DNA of 5,295 nt, from the NCBI GenBank assembly GCA_030832235.1, contig JAURJO010000072.1:1-5295 (forward strand), given 5' to 3'. The translations under genes were made by a program, and so were the position numbers. Source of the stretch: Verrucomicrobiota bacterium (GTDB lineage Bacteria > Verrucomicrobiota > Verrucomicrobiia > Opitutales > Opitutaceae). This document shows, in pieces, positions 1-5,295 of this stretch. The first letter of the stretch is position 1. Each line of letters begins with the position of its first letter. The notes under the pieces were generated by a model that saw only the letters and a list, made by a program, of their open reading frames with translations, had not been told where the DNA came from and did not search any database.

Positions 1-52
1 AAACGGGCGCGTGTTGAGTTTGCAGGGAACCACAGGTTGACGAGTTTAGCGG

Positions 53-343
53 ATGGCTTCCCCAGATTCTGCGCCGGTTGTTGTCCATGTGGCTGTATCG
101 TGCCGGTTCGAGATCCTGGGCAGGCATAATGTGGCGTTCGCGGAATACGTGAGGAACGGCGACGCGCTCATTTTGATCCGTACCTTTGTGCCGCCGGAAT
201 TGCGCGGGAGAGGATTCGCGGAGGCCTTGGTGAGAGCGGCGCTGGACTTTGCGCGGGCGGAACGGCTCCGGGTGGTTCCGGAATGCTCGTATGTGGCGGC
301 GTTCGTGGAGCGGCATCCGGAGCTTTCGGTTCCGCGCTCCTAG
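53..343 (+). CDS. Small GNAT-fold N-acetyltransferase (YjdJ / Acetyltransf_CG-like)
   Basis: This 96-residue protein resembles the short, single-domain GNAT-like acetyltransferases (Acetyltransf_CG type), which are usually about 90-100 residues, so it appears full length. The acetyl-CoA pyrophosphate-binding loop is visible as VPPELRGRGFAEAL (residues 46-59, with the RGRGFA core at 51-56), followed by the helix RAALDFARAE and the family's Pro-x-Cys-Ser-Tyr motif (PECSY, 76-80), where Cys78 is the characteristic residue. The C-terminus AAFVERHPEL also fits. The acceptor is unknown; family members are generally cytoplasmic and poorly characterised. The ATG at 53 is the first in frame. No strong Shine-Dalgarno sequence is seen before it, and part of residues 1-14 may not be conserved. 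The nitroreductase gene follows on the same strand about 60 bases later, so co-transcription is possible. Family assignment is firm; function is not known. Confidence 0.85.
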   Translation: MASPDSAPVVVHVAVSCRFEILGRHNVAFAEYVRNGDALILIRTFVPPELRGRGFAEALVRAALDFARAERLRVVPECSYVAAFVERHPELSVPRS

Positions 344-404
344 GCCGTAGCAGACGTCGCGGTGGGGTTGCCAAACGCGCGACGTGACGTTTCCTCGCGT
401 CCGC

Positions 405-1058
405 ATGTCCGCCTCCGCCACTCCCGACCATCTTCTCAACGCTCTGCGCTGGCGCTACGCCACGAAGCGCTTCGACCCCGCGCGCTCCATTTCGGCCGGC
501 ACTTGGGCGGCGCTCGAGGAATCCCTGGTGCTCACGCCCTCCTCGATGGGGCTGCAGCCGTGGCGATTCCTCGTGATCACCGATCCCGAGCTTAAGGAAG
601 CGCTGTCCGCGGCCTCGTGGCGGCAGACGCAGCCGCGGGATTGCTCGCACTTTGTCGTCATGACGGTACGGCGCGGCCTCGATGACGCGCATGTCGACCG
701 CTACCTGGCGCGCACCGCGGAAGTGCGCGGGGTGACCGTCGATTCCCTCGACAAGTTTCGCGGCATGATCGCCGGGAGTCTCGGCAAAGCGCGCGCGGAT
801 GGCACGCTGGACAACTGGCAGTCTCACCAAATCTACATCGCGCTCGGCCAGTTCATGGCCGCGGCGGCGATGCTCGGCGTGGACACCTGTCCCATGGAAG
901 GCATCGAGCCGGCGCGCTACGACGAGATCCTTCAACTGGGCGGCACAGGGTACGCGACTGTTGTCGCCTGCGCCGCCGGCTACCGCCACGCGGAGGACAA
1001 GTACGCGACTACGCCCAAGGTGCGCTTCAAAAGCGCTGACGTGCTCGAGCGGCGGTAG
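405..1058 (+). CDS. NfsB-like nitroreductase family NAD(P)H-dependent oxidoreductase
   Basis: This is a flavin (FMN)-dependent oxidoreductase of the nitroreductase fold, a cytoplasmic homodimer in known relatives that uses NAD(P)H to reduce nitroaromatics, quinones or similar acceptors. From the ATG at 405 it is 217 residues, the size of E. coli NfsB. Family marks are the N-terminal FMN-phosphate region RRYAT-like RYATKRFD (17-24), the PSSMGLQPWRF segment (45-55) matching the SSxNxQPW FMN-binding region, DTCPMEGIEP (160-169) matching the DAVPIEGFD segment of NfsB, and a C-terminal tail with GYRHAEDKYATTPKVR (192-207), like the NfsB ending. A GTG at 384 would add seven residues (MTFPRVR); I prefer 405 because the extension looks unlike the family and neither start has a clear ribosome binding site. 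The physiological substrate cannot be told from sequence. It could form a short transcript with the upstream acetyltransferase. Confidence 0.92.
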   Translation: MSASATPDHLLNALRWRYATKRFDPARSISAGTWAALEESLVLTPSSMGLQPWRFLVITDPELKEALSAASWRQTQPRDCSHFVVMTVRRGLDDAHVDRYLARTAEVRGVTVDSLDKFRGMIAGSLGKARADGTLDNWQSHQIYIALGQFMAAAAMLGVDTCPMEGIEPARYDEILQLGGTGYATVVACAAGYRHAEDKYATTPKVRFKSADVLERR

Positions 1059-1074
1059 CCCCGGCGTGGGTGAA

Positions 1075-1104
1075 CCACGAAGGGTCACGAATTGACACGA
1101 ACGA
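1075..1104. repeat. Three tandem 10-bp units with NCACGAA core
   Basis: Three consecutive decamers, CCACGAAGGG, TCACGAATTG and ACACGAACGA, share the core CACGAA at an exact 10-bp period, beginning 17 bases after the nitroreductase stop. The other strand reads TTCGTG three times. The last four bases of each unit vary while the core is fixed. From memory, similar CACGAA/TTCGTG strings recur between genes in Verrucomicrobia and Planctomycetes genomes, but I cannot check this here. One-helical-turn spacing would allow a protein to bind on one DNA face; that role is speculative. Confidence 0.6.
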
Positions 1105-1252
1105 TTCCGGCGCGTGGCCGAAGAGGAAGGGGTTGGGGAACAGGTTCCGAGGGTCGATCGGACGAGAAGCGGAAACGTGCGAGAGGGGCGCGTTTTTCCC
1201 GTCGGGGAAATGATATCCCGCGCAGGTCAATCCGCCGACGCGCTCGACCGCT

Positions 1253-1411
1253 TCAGAAGGTCCCCCGCACGCCCACCGACCGCAGCAAGCCGTAGGCGTT
1301 GCTTTGGCGGAAATGCGTCATCACCGGCGCCGAGGAGCCGAAGATCTGGGTGCCGTTCGGGGAGTTTTCCACGTTCCGCAGCGCGGCGAACACAGACCCG
1401 CCGCGGCGCAC
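1253..1411 (-). pseudogene. Relic of a TonB-dependent receptor C-terminus
   Basis: Reading the minus strand from 1411 to the TGA at 1255-1253 gives 52 codons that resemble the last beta-strands of a TonB-dependent outer-membrane receptor. They include SVFAALRNVENSP (the usual 'S-F-A-x-R-N-v-x-N-x-P' strand and turn), IFGSSAPVMTHFR, and a final strand with GVRGTF ending in the terminal Phe needed by outer-membrane barrels. An in-frame TAG at 1414-1412 directly precedes it. The codons just before (reading SDY) could still be homologous, making TAG a nonsense mutation within DYxVRRG. Such receptors are normally about 700-1100 residues, so over 90% is missing, and no plug or TonB box is present. 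It lies downstream of the lyase-like gene on the same strand but in another frame. It most likely remains from a deletion or gene replacement. A functional 52-residue peptide from the GTG at 1411 is unlikely. Assignment rests on motif recognition only. Confidence 0.6.
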
Positions 1412-1468
1412 CTAGTAATCCGACTTAGGGTGGTTTCCAGGAGGAATAGCCCAGGAAGCCGCCCGGGA

Positions 1469-1483
1469 TGGAATGCTATTCCA
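1469..1483. repeat. Short perfect inverted repeat over the lyase-like stop codon
   Basis: TGGAAT and ATTCCA (6-bp arms, 3-base loop) form a small perfect hairpin that includes the TAG stop (1478-1476) of the minus-strand lyase-like gene. There is no following T-tract in the direction of transcription, so it is not a standard intrinsic terminator; it could be a weak mRNA 3'-end structure or chance. Confidence 0.3.
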
Positions 1484-2816
1484 AGGGCACTTTCACCGTC
1501 ATCAGTTCCAGAAACTTTCCTTCGCTGCGACGGCCGGACTGGATAAGCACGCGTCGGCTATCGGGGCTGAAGATAGGATGCGTGTGATCGGGCTTCATCA
1601 CGTGACCGGTCGTGAGGAGCACACGGCGGCCATCCGAGCGGCGGATCAAATGAATATCACCGCGGAACGAATCGGCCACCGCCCACCGTCCGTCGAGGGA
1701 GCCGTTGCAATGCCAAAAGCCACCGCGACGGTCGCCTCCAAGGTCCTCGTCGATTTGTCCGAGCAGCGTTACCGATCCATTCCTCAAATTGACGACGGCC
1801 ACACCCGTCGGACGCTCCCGGAGGTAGGGCAGGTGGCCCATCACGTTGAACATTACCTCGTCCCGATTCGAAAAGGTCTCGTGCGTAATCCACTCCTCGG
1901 CCGTCTCGGCATAGACGGGACGGTTCCCGGTGCCGTCGGAGTTCACAGCCCAGATTCGCTGCGGGCTGTCACCCGTTGTTTCGTGGCAATAAAGAATCTC
2001 TCCCGGAACCCACGGGTTTGCCTGAACGTGGCCCATGCGCAGGTCGACATCGATGACTGCAGTGACCTTCCCGCTGCGAAGGTCGATCGCCCGGATTCCG
2101 CCAGGACCTCGTCCCGCTTCTGCGAAGCGCCGGCGGGCCGCCTCGCGTGCCTCGGCCGGATTCGTATTGGCGTCGTCCACCTGACGGCGCTCGCCGGCTG
2201 CCGCAGCCGACCTCGCGGGCGACGGGCCGAAGGCGACGCCCCAGTATGCCTTGGTCTCATCCGCATCGAGCGTGAAACCGCCGGAGTCGCGCAGGTCCGC
2301 CGGAAGCGTGACGATGACACGTTCGTATTCCGCGGCGGTGCGAGGCCGTCCACTTCGGGCGTCGACGATCAAGGAGCCCAAATTCAGCTCGATCAACTGA
2401 CGCGGGTAGATGGATCTGTTCTCATCCGAGGAACCGCGCACCGGTCCTCCCCGCATGTAGAAGAGCTTCATTTCTCTTCGTGACAGGTTGAGGCTGCCGG
2501 TACCGGTCGCAGGGCCATCGGTAATTTGCATGATCTCTCCTGATTGCTCGTTCACGATAAACGCCTGCGACGAGCCGGTGCGGTTGGAGCGGAAAATGAT
2601 CCAGTTGCCGTCTGCGGTCCACGTTGGGTGGGTCTGATATGGCTTGGCGCTGCCGGCCGGATCCGAGGTAAGCACCGTGATTTCGGCGCCGGTGATCGGA
2701 TCCACGAATGTCGATTTTTCAGTCGGAAAGATACGCCCCGACTGGGCGTTGGCGCTGACGCTCCCCAGGATGAAAGCGAACGCGGTCACAGTGTTGCGTA
2801 GGAAGGGAATTTTCAT
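1476..2816 (-). CDS. Secreted oligogalacturonate lyase-like (PL22-type) beta-propeller protein
   Basis: This 446-residue protein carries an N-terminal signal peptide (Lys2, hydrophobic TVTAFAFILGSV, likely cleavage after ANA at 22-24), so the mature part should be exported. The rest resembles oligogalacturonate lyases, which cleave short pectin fragments by beta-elimination in a seven-bladed propeller. FVDPITGAEITVLT (37-50) matches the 'YLDPDTGAKVTRLT' opening of Ogl, and WTADGNWIIFRSNR and WAVNSDGTG are TolB/Ogl-like blade repeats. Likely metal and catalytic positions are CHE (277-279), THE (311-313), His369 and HTHP (411-414), aligning with QITHPHP in Ogl. The Gln of that motif appears to be Lys here, so activity is not assured. 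Residues about 200-240 form an Ala/Arg-rich insertion. E. coli/Dickeya-type Ogl is cytoplasmic and about 388 residues, so export is a difference. The ATG at 2816 overlaps the rluE stop; an upstream TTG at 2822 would add two residues. Sampled GC is lower than in neighbours. An alternative is a non-catalytic TolB-like propeller. Confidence 0.8.
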   Translation of the reverse strand: MKIPFLRNTVTAFAFILGSVSANAQSGRIFPTEKSTFVDPITGAEITVLTSDPAGSAKPYQTHPTWTADGNWIIFRSNRTGSSQAFIVNEQSGEIMQITDGPATGTGSLNLSRREMKLFYMRGGPVRGSSDENRSIYPRQLIELNLGSLIVDARSGRPRTAAEYERVIVTLPADLRDSGGFTLDADETKAYWGVAFGPSPARSAAAAGERRQVDDANTNPAEAREAARRRFAEAGRGPGGIRAIDLRSGKVTAVIDVDLRMGHVQANPWVPGEILYCHETTGDSPQRIWAVNSDGTGNRPVYAETAEEWITHETFSNRDEVMFNVMGHLPYLRERPTGVAVVNLRNGSVTLLGQIDEDLGGDRRGGFWHCNGSLDGRWAVADSFRGDIHLIRRSDGRRVLLTTGHVMKPDHTHPIFSPDSRRVLIQSGRRSEGKFLELMTVKVPLE

Positions 2817-3397
2817 GGGCAATCCAACAGGGAGAAAACGCGCCGGCGATCCGTGGAGTCGAGCTCGCGCCAGCGTCCTTCAGGAAGATCGCCGAGCAGG
2901 AGTTCTCCGATGCGCACCCGGATCAGGCGGAGGGTGGGATGCCCGACGGCGGCGGTCATGCGGCGGACCTGGCGGTTTTTTCCTTCGGTGAGCTCGAGCG
3001 CAATCCAGGCGTCGGCGACATTCTTCCGGTGACGGATCGGCGGGTCGCGTGGCGGCACGGACGGAGCGGGGTCGAGCAACTGCGCGCGGCACGGCCGCGT
3101 GCGAAAATCACCGAGGTCGACCCCGCCGCGCTCAAGGCGGCGCAGGGCGTCCGGGTCCGGTACGCGCTCCACCTGGGCCCAATACTCGCGGCGGTGCGCG
3201 TGACGCGGGTCGAGAAGGCGGGTGTTGAGACCCGGTTCGTCGCTCAGCAGCAGCAGTCCCTCGGAGTCGGCGTCGAGGCGGCCGAGCGGATAGACGCCCT
3301 TGGGCAGTCCGAAATCGGCGAGCGTGCGCCAGCGGGGGCCCGGCTCAGGGGGGAATTGGGAGAGCACGCTGTAAGGCTTGTGGAGCGCGACGAGCAC
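2813..3397 (-). CDS. rluE: RluE-like 23S rRNA pseudouridine synthase
   Basis: This protein of about 194 residues belongs to the RsuA/RluB/E/F family, which converts uridine to pseudouridine in rRNA; E. coli RluE acts on 23S U2457. The opening LVALHKPYSVLSQF and GVYPLGRLDADSEGLLLL (34-51) contain the catalytic GRLD motif with Asp42. Later come PPIRHRK, EGKNRQVRRM (138-147) and GHPTLRLIRVRIG, all close to E. coli RluE, including the PP-I-R-RK segment typical of that subgroup. There is no N-terminal S4 domain, as in RluE. The start is uncertain: GTG at 3397 matches the family beginning, and GTG at 3454 would add 19 residues; neither has a good ribosome binding site. The open frame continues to 4018, but that part is antisense to the oxidoreductase and lacks family features. 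The TGA stop overlaps the next gene's ATG, so the two are probably translationally coupled. Confidence 0.9.
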   Translation of the reverse strand: MLVALHKPYSVLSQFPPEPGPRWRTLADFGLPKGVYPLGRLDADSEGLLLLSDEPGLNTRLLDPRHAHRREYWAQVERVPDPDALRRLERGGVDLGDFRTRPCRAQLLDPAPSVPPRDPPIRHRKNVADAWIALELTEGKNRQVRRMTAAVGHPTLRLIRVRIGELLLGDLPEGRWRELDSTDRRRVFSLLDCP

Positions 3398-3493
3398 GCA
3401 GCGAGCGACGCGGTGGGTGGGTTTAGAGGCAAGGGCATTTCCGGGGTGATGCACCTGCTTGCCAGTGGGGAGCGGCGTTCGCAGGTTTCGGTC
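3398..3493. other. Divergent intergenic spacer
   Basis: This roughly 96-base gap lies between the minus-strand rluE unit and the + strand oxidoreductase, so it should contain promoters for both directions. I see no convincing -35/-10 pair or operator palindrome. A weak CAGG lies 8 bases before the + strand ATG. If rluE starts at the GTG at 3454, only 39 bases separate the two genes. Confidence 0.4.
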
Positions 3494-4486
3494 ATGCGCG
3501 CAGTGCAATTCACGGGTCCGAATCAAATGGGCGTTTCCTCGGTCGCAGATCCGCGACCCGGGGAGGGCGAGGCGGTTGTCACGCTGCGGGCCGCGGCGCT
3601 CAATCATCGCGACGTCTGGATCAAGACCGGGCAGTACGCGGGCTTGAAGTGGCCGTGCATCCCGGGCTCCGATGGCGCCGGCGTGGTCACGGAAACCGGG
3701 CCCGGCGTGGATCCGGTGTGGTCCGGGCGCGAAGTGGTGATCAATGCGTCGTTCCATTGGGGAACCGACGAACGTGCGCAGGGAGGGCAATTTCAGATCC
3801 TGGGTCTGCCGCGGGATGGCACACTGGCGGAGCGCATCGTGGTGCCGGTCACCCAACTGGCGGTCCGGCCGACGCATCTCGACTGGCGCGAGGCGGCGGC
3901 GCTCCCGTTGGCGGGGCTGACGGCTTATCGTGCGCTGTTCGCGCGGACCCGGCTGCAGAAGGGGGAAAAGGTTCTTGTGAGTGGGGTGGGCGGGGGAGTT
4001 GCGACGTTCGCACTGCAATTCGCCGTGGCCGCTGGCGCGGAGGTCTGGGTGACCTCGAGCTCCGCGGACAAGATCGCCCGCGCGGTCTCCCTCGGGGCCA
4101 AGGGAGGCTTCGACTACACGGTGGCCGATTGGCCGGCTCAGGCGACGGCTCGGGCCGGGGTGTTCGACGTAATTGTGGATAGCGCGGGTGGGGACGGCTT
4201 CGGCCGTTTGGTCGACGCCGCGGCCGCCGGCGGGCGGATTGTTTTCTTCGGTGCCACGCGCGGCGACGCGACTCTGCCGGTGCGAAAGGTTTTCTGGCGG
4301 CAGATCTCGCTGCTCGGCTCGACGATGGGCTCTCCCGCCGACTGGTCGGCGATGAACGCGTTCGTGGCGGAGAAGCGCATCCGGCCGATTGTGAGCGAGG
4401 TGTTCCCGCTGGCGCGGGCCGCCGAAGCTTTCGCTCTCATGGAGCGCGGCGGGCAGTTCGGTAAGATCGTGGTCGAGATGACCTGA
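3494..4486 (+). CDS. MDR-family zinc-free alcohol dehydrogenase/quinone oxidoreductase-like protein
   Basis: This 330-residue protein is a complete medium-chain dehydrogenase/reductase, a cytoplasmic NAD(P)H-dependent oxidoreductase. The GroES-like N-terminal domain has ALNHRDVWIKTGQY (35-48), where NHRD replaces the zinc-ligand Cys segment of true alcohol dehydrogenases, and IPGSDGAGVV (56-65). The Rossmann domain has LVSGVGGGVATFALQFA (161-177), the glycine-rich dinucleotide loop, followed by WVTSSSADK (185-193), where the Ser run and Lys suggest NADP(H) preference. The region that usually carries four structural-zinc cysteines (about 82-102) reads NASFHWGTDERAQ with no cysteines, so both zinc sites appear lost. 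QILGLPRDGTLAE nevertheless keeps the family framework. The ATG at 3494 gives MRAVQF, the standard beginning, although the frame is open further upstream. The downstream guanylyltransferase is close on the same strand. The substrate is unknown. Confidence 0.92.
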   Translation: MRAVQFTGPNQMGVSSVADPRPGEGEAVVTLRAAALNHRDVWIKTGQYAGLKWPCIPGSDGAGVVTETGPGVDPVWSGREVVINASFHWGTDERAQGGQFQILGLPRDGTLAERIVVPVTQLAVRPTHLDWREAAALPLAGLTAYRALFARTRLQKGEKVLVSGVGGGVATFALQFAVAAGAEVWVTSSSADKIARAVSLGAKGGFDYTVADWPAQATARAGVFDVIVDSAGGDGFGRLVDAAAAGGRIVFFGATRGDATLPVRKVFWRQISLLGSTMGSPADWSAMNAFVAEKRIRPIVSEVFPLARAAEAFALMERGGQFGKIVVEMT

Positions 4487-4536
4487 TGTTCGCTTTTCAG
4501 GTTGCCGGAGCGCGGGGCGGCGTCCGGATTTCCGGG

Positions 4537-5295
4537 ATGTCCGATTCGCGCAAATTCTTCGCCTGCATCATGGCGGGTGGCAGTGGGGAACGATTCTGGC
4601 CGATGAGCCGCGCGCATACGCCGAAGCACCTGTTGCGGCTGCTGTCGGACCGCACGCTCGTCGAGGAGACCGTGCGGCGGATCGGTGCGGCGGTGCCGGC
4701 CGGGAACATTTTTGTGCTCACCAACGAGGTGCAGTTACCCGCGACCCGCGCGGCGCTCGCGGGACTGATACCCGCGGACCAGATTGTCGCGGAGCCGGCG
4801 AAGCGTGACACGGCGCCGGCGGCGGCGCTGGCGACCGCGCTGGTCCGGGCGCGGGGAGGCGACGACGCCGCACTGGCGCTGCTGCCGGCCGACGCCTACA
4901 TCGCTGACAGCGCGGGTTTCGCACGCCAGTTGGCGGCGGCGTTGCCCCGGGCGGCTTCGGGTGGGGCGATCCTCACCATTGCGATCAAGCCCGACCATGC
5001 CGCGACCGGTTTCGGCTACCTCGAAATGGGGGAGGAATTGAGCCGCGGGGAATCCGGCATTTTCCGCCGGGTGCGGCGTTTTGTGGAGAAACCCGACGCG
5101 GCGACCGCCGAGCGCTACGTCGCCGGAGGCAACCACGCGTGGAACGCCGGGATGTTTTTCTGGAGCGTGCGCACTTTCCTCGCCGAGGCGGACCGGCAGT
5201 CGCCGGAATTAGCGACGTTTATCCGCGGTTTCCCGACAGGCGGATTTCAAGCCTATCTGGCGGAAAAGTTCCCTGTGCTGCCGAAGATCTCTGTC
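4537..5295 (+). CDS. Mannose-1-phosphate guanylyltransferase, N-terminal part (runs off window)
   Basis: This enzyme makes GDP-mannose from mannose-1-phosphate and GTP in the cytoplasm, supplying polysaccharide, lipopolysaccharide or glycoprotein synthesis. The visible 253 residues have the nucleotidyltransferase signature AGGSGERFWPMSR (13-25), PKHLL (29-33), EPAKRDTAPA (86-95), LPADAYI (116-122, where many relatives have His for Tyr), GFGYLE (158-163), FVEKP (182-186) and WNAGMFFW (202-209). This matches the single-domain type of about 350-360 residues, so roughly the last hundred residues lie beyond the edge; whether a fused isomerase domain follows cannot be seen. I chose ATG 4537 (MSDSRKFFACIMAGG) because it matches the family N-terminus. 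An in-frame ATG at 4486 overlaps the previous stop as TGATG and would add 17 poorly conserved-looking residues. It probably shares a transcript with the oxidoreductase. Confidence 0.93.
   Translation, partial: MSDSRKFFACIMAGGSGERFWPMSRAHTPKHLLRLLSDRTLVEETVRRIGAAVPAGNIFVLTNEVQLPATRAALAGLIPADQIVAEPAKRDTAPAAALATALVRARGGDDAALALLPADAYIADSAGFARQLAAALPRAASGGAILTIAIKPDHAATGFGYLEMGEELSRGESGIFRRVRRFVEKPDAATAERYVAGGNHAWNAGMFFWSVRTFLAEADRQSPELATFIRGFPTGGFQAYLAEKFPVLPKISV

Larger units (their letters stand above)
1059..1475. other. 417-base stretch with no intact gene
   Basis: This region separates the + strand nitroreductase from the convergent minus-strand lyase-like gene. It holds a 10-bp phased CACGAA repeat (1075-1104) and a minus-strand relic of a TonB-dependent receptor C-terminus (1253-1411). 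Short open frames across 1027-1295 on both strands have no recognisable protein features and partly translate the repeat, so I regard them as spurious. No convincing rho-independent terminator with a T-tract is present, although two genes converge here. Confidence 0.75.

Noticed and set aside
37..52. TTGACG as a -35 element for the acetyltransferase
   Set aside because: It sits only 10 bases before the start codon and no -10 box follows at the right spacing.
168..1088. Minus-strand open frame of 306 residues opposite the acetyltransferase and nitroreductase genes
   Set aside because: It is rich in Arg, Pro, His and Ala with no recognisable domain, and is antisense to two well-supported genes. 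It is a typical high-GC shadow frame.
1195..1210. Hairpin TTTCCC-GTCG-GGGAAA as a possible terminator
   Set aside because: The 6-bp stem has few GC pairs and no T-tract follows on either strand, so it is not a convincing intrinsic terminator.
1027..1230. Small minus-strand frame of 67 residues across the CACGAA repeat
   Set aside because: Part of it is simply the translated repeat (ESFVSIRDPSWF-like), and it overlaps the nitroreductase 3' end. No supporting features.
1473..2483. Plus-strand open frame of 336 residues opposite the lyase-like gene
   Set aside because: It has low-complexity shadow composition and no motifs; the minus strand has a signal peptide and family motifs throughout.
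2939..3493. 185-codon N-terminal extension of the MDR oxidoreductase in frame
   Set aside because: The MDR family begins at MRAVQF (3494), and the upstream part is exactly antisense to conserved RluE motifs.
3398..4018. Long N-terminal extension of the RluE-like protein to 401 residues
   Set aside because: The extension has no family similarity and lies antisense to the oxidoreductase; RluE proteins are about 190-220 residues.

Overview
The window looks like chromosomal DNA from a high-GC Gram-negative bacterium. The best guess is Verrucomicrobiota, Opitutaceae-like. Three things suggest this: a secreted oligogalacturonate-lyase-like protein, a relic of a TonB-dependent receptor C-terminus ending in the usual terminal Phe, and a CACGAA-type intergenic repeat that I recall from such genomes. 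This placement is inference from memory, not a database result.

Layout. On the + strand at the left are a small GNAT-type acetyltransferase (53-343) and an NfsB-like nitroreductase (about 405-1058). Next is a 417-base stretch (1059-1475) without an intact gene. It holds a three-unit 10-bp CACGAA repeat, then on the minus strand the last 52 codons of a decayed TonB-dependent receptor. From there to about 3397 the minus strand carries a two-gene unit: an RluE-like 23S rRNA pseudouridine synthase followed by a secreted oligogalacturonate-lyase-like (PL22-type) beta-propeller protein, sharing a 4-base ATGA overlap. Divergent from it on the + strand are a zinc-lobe-less MDR-family oxidoreductase (3494-4486) and, 50 bases after its stop, a mannose-1-phosphate guanylyltransferase that runs off the right edge (4537-5295).

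How the genes relate. Most are ordinary metabolic or housekeeping genes (rRNA modification, redox enzymes, GDP-mannose supply) and do not form one obvious pathway. The coherent part is the middle: a secreted pectin-oligomer lyase-like protein beside the remains of an outer-membrane receptor looks like a partly eroded polysaccharide-use locus. The lyase-like gene has visibly lower GC in sampled lines (about 52-55%) than the guanylyltransferase gene (about 72% in one line), so it may have a different history.

I found no CRISPR array, tRNA, rRNA, insertion sequence, phage gene or convincing new multi-gene system. The most interesting items are the unannotated receptor relic, the phased repeat and the odd coupling of rluE to a secreted lyase-like gene.
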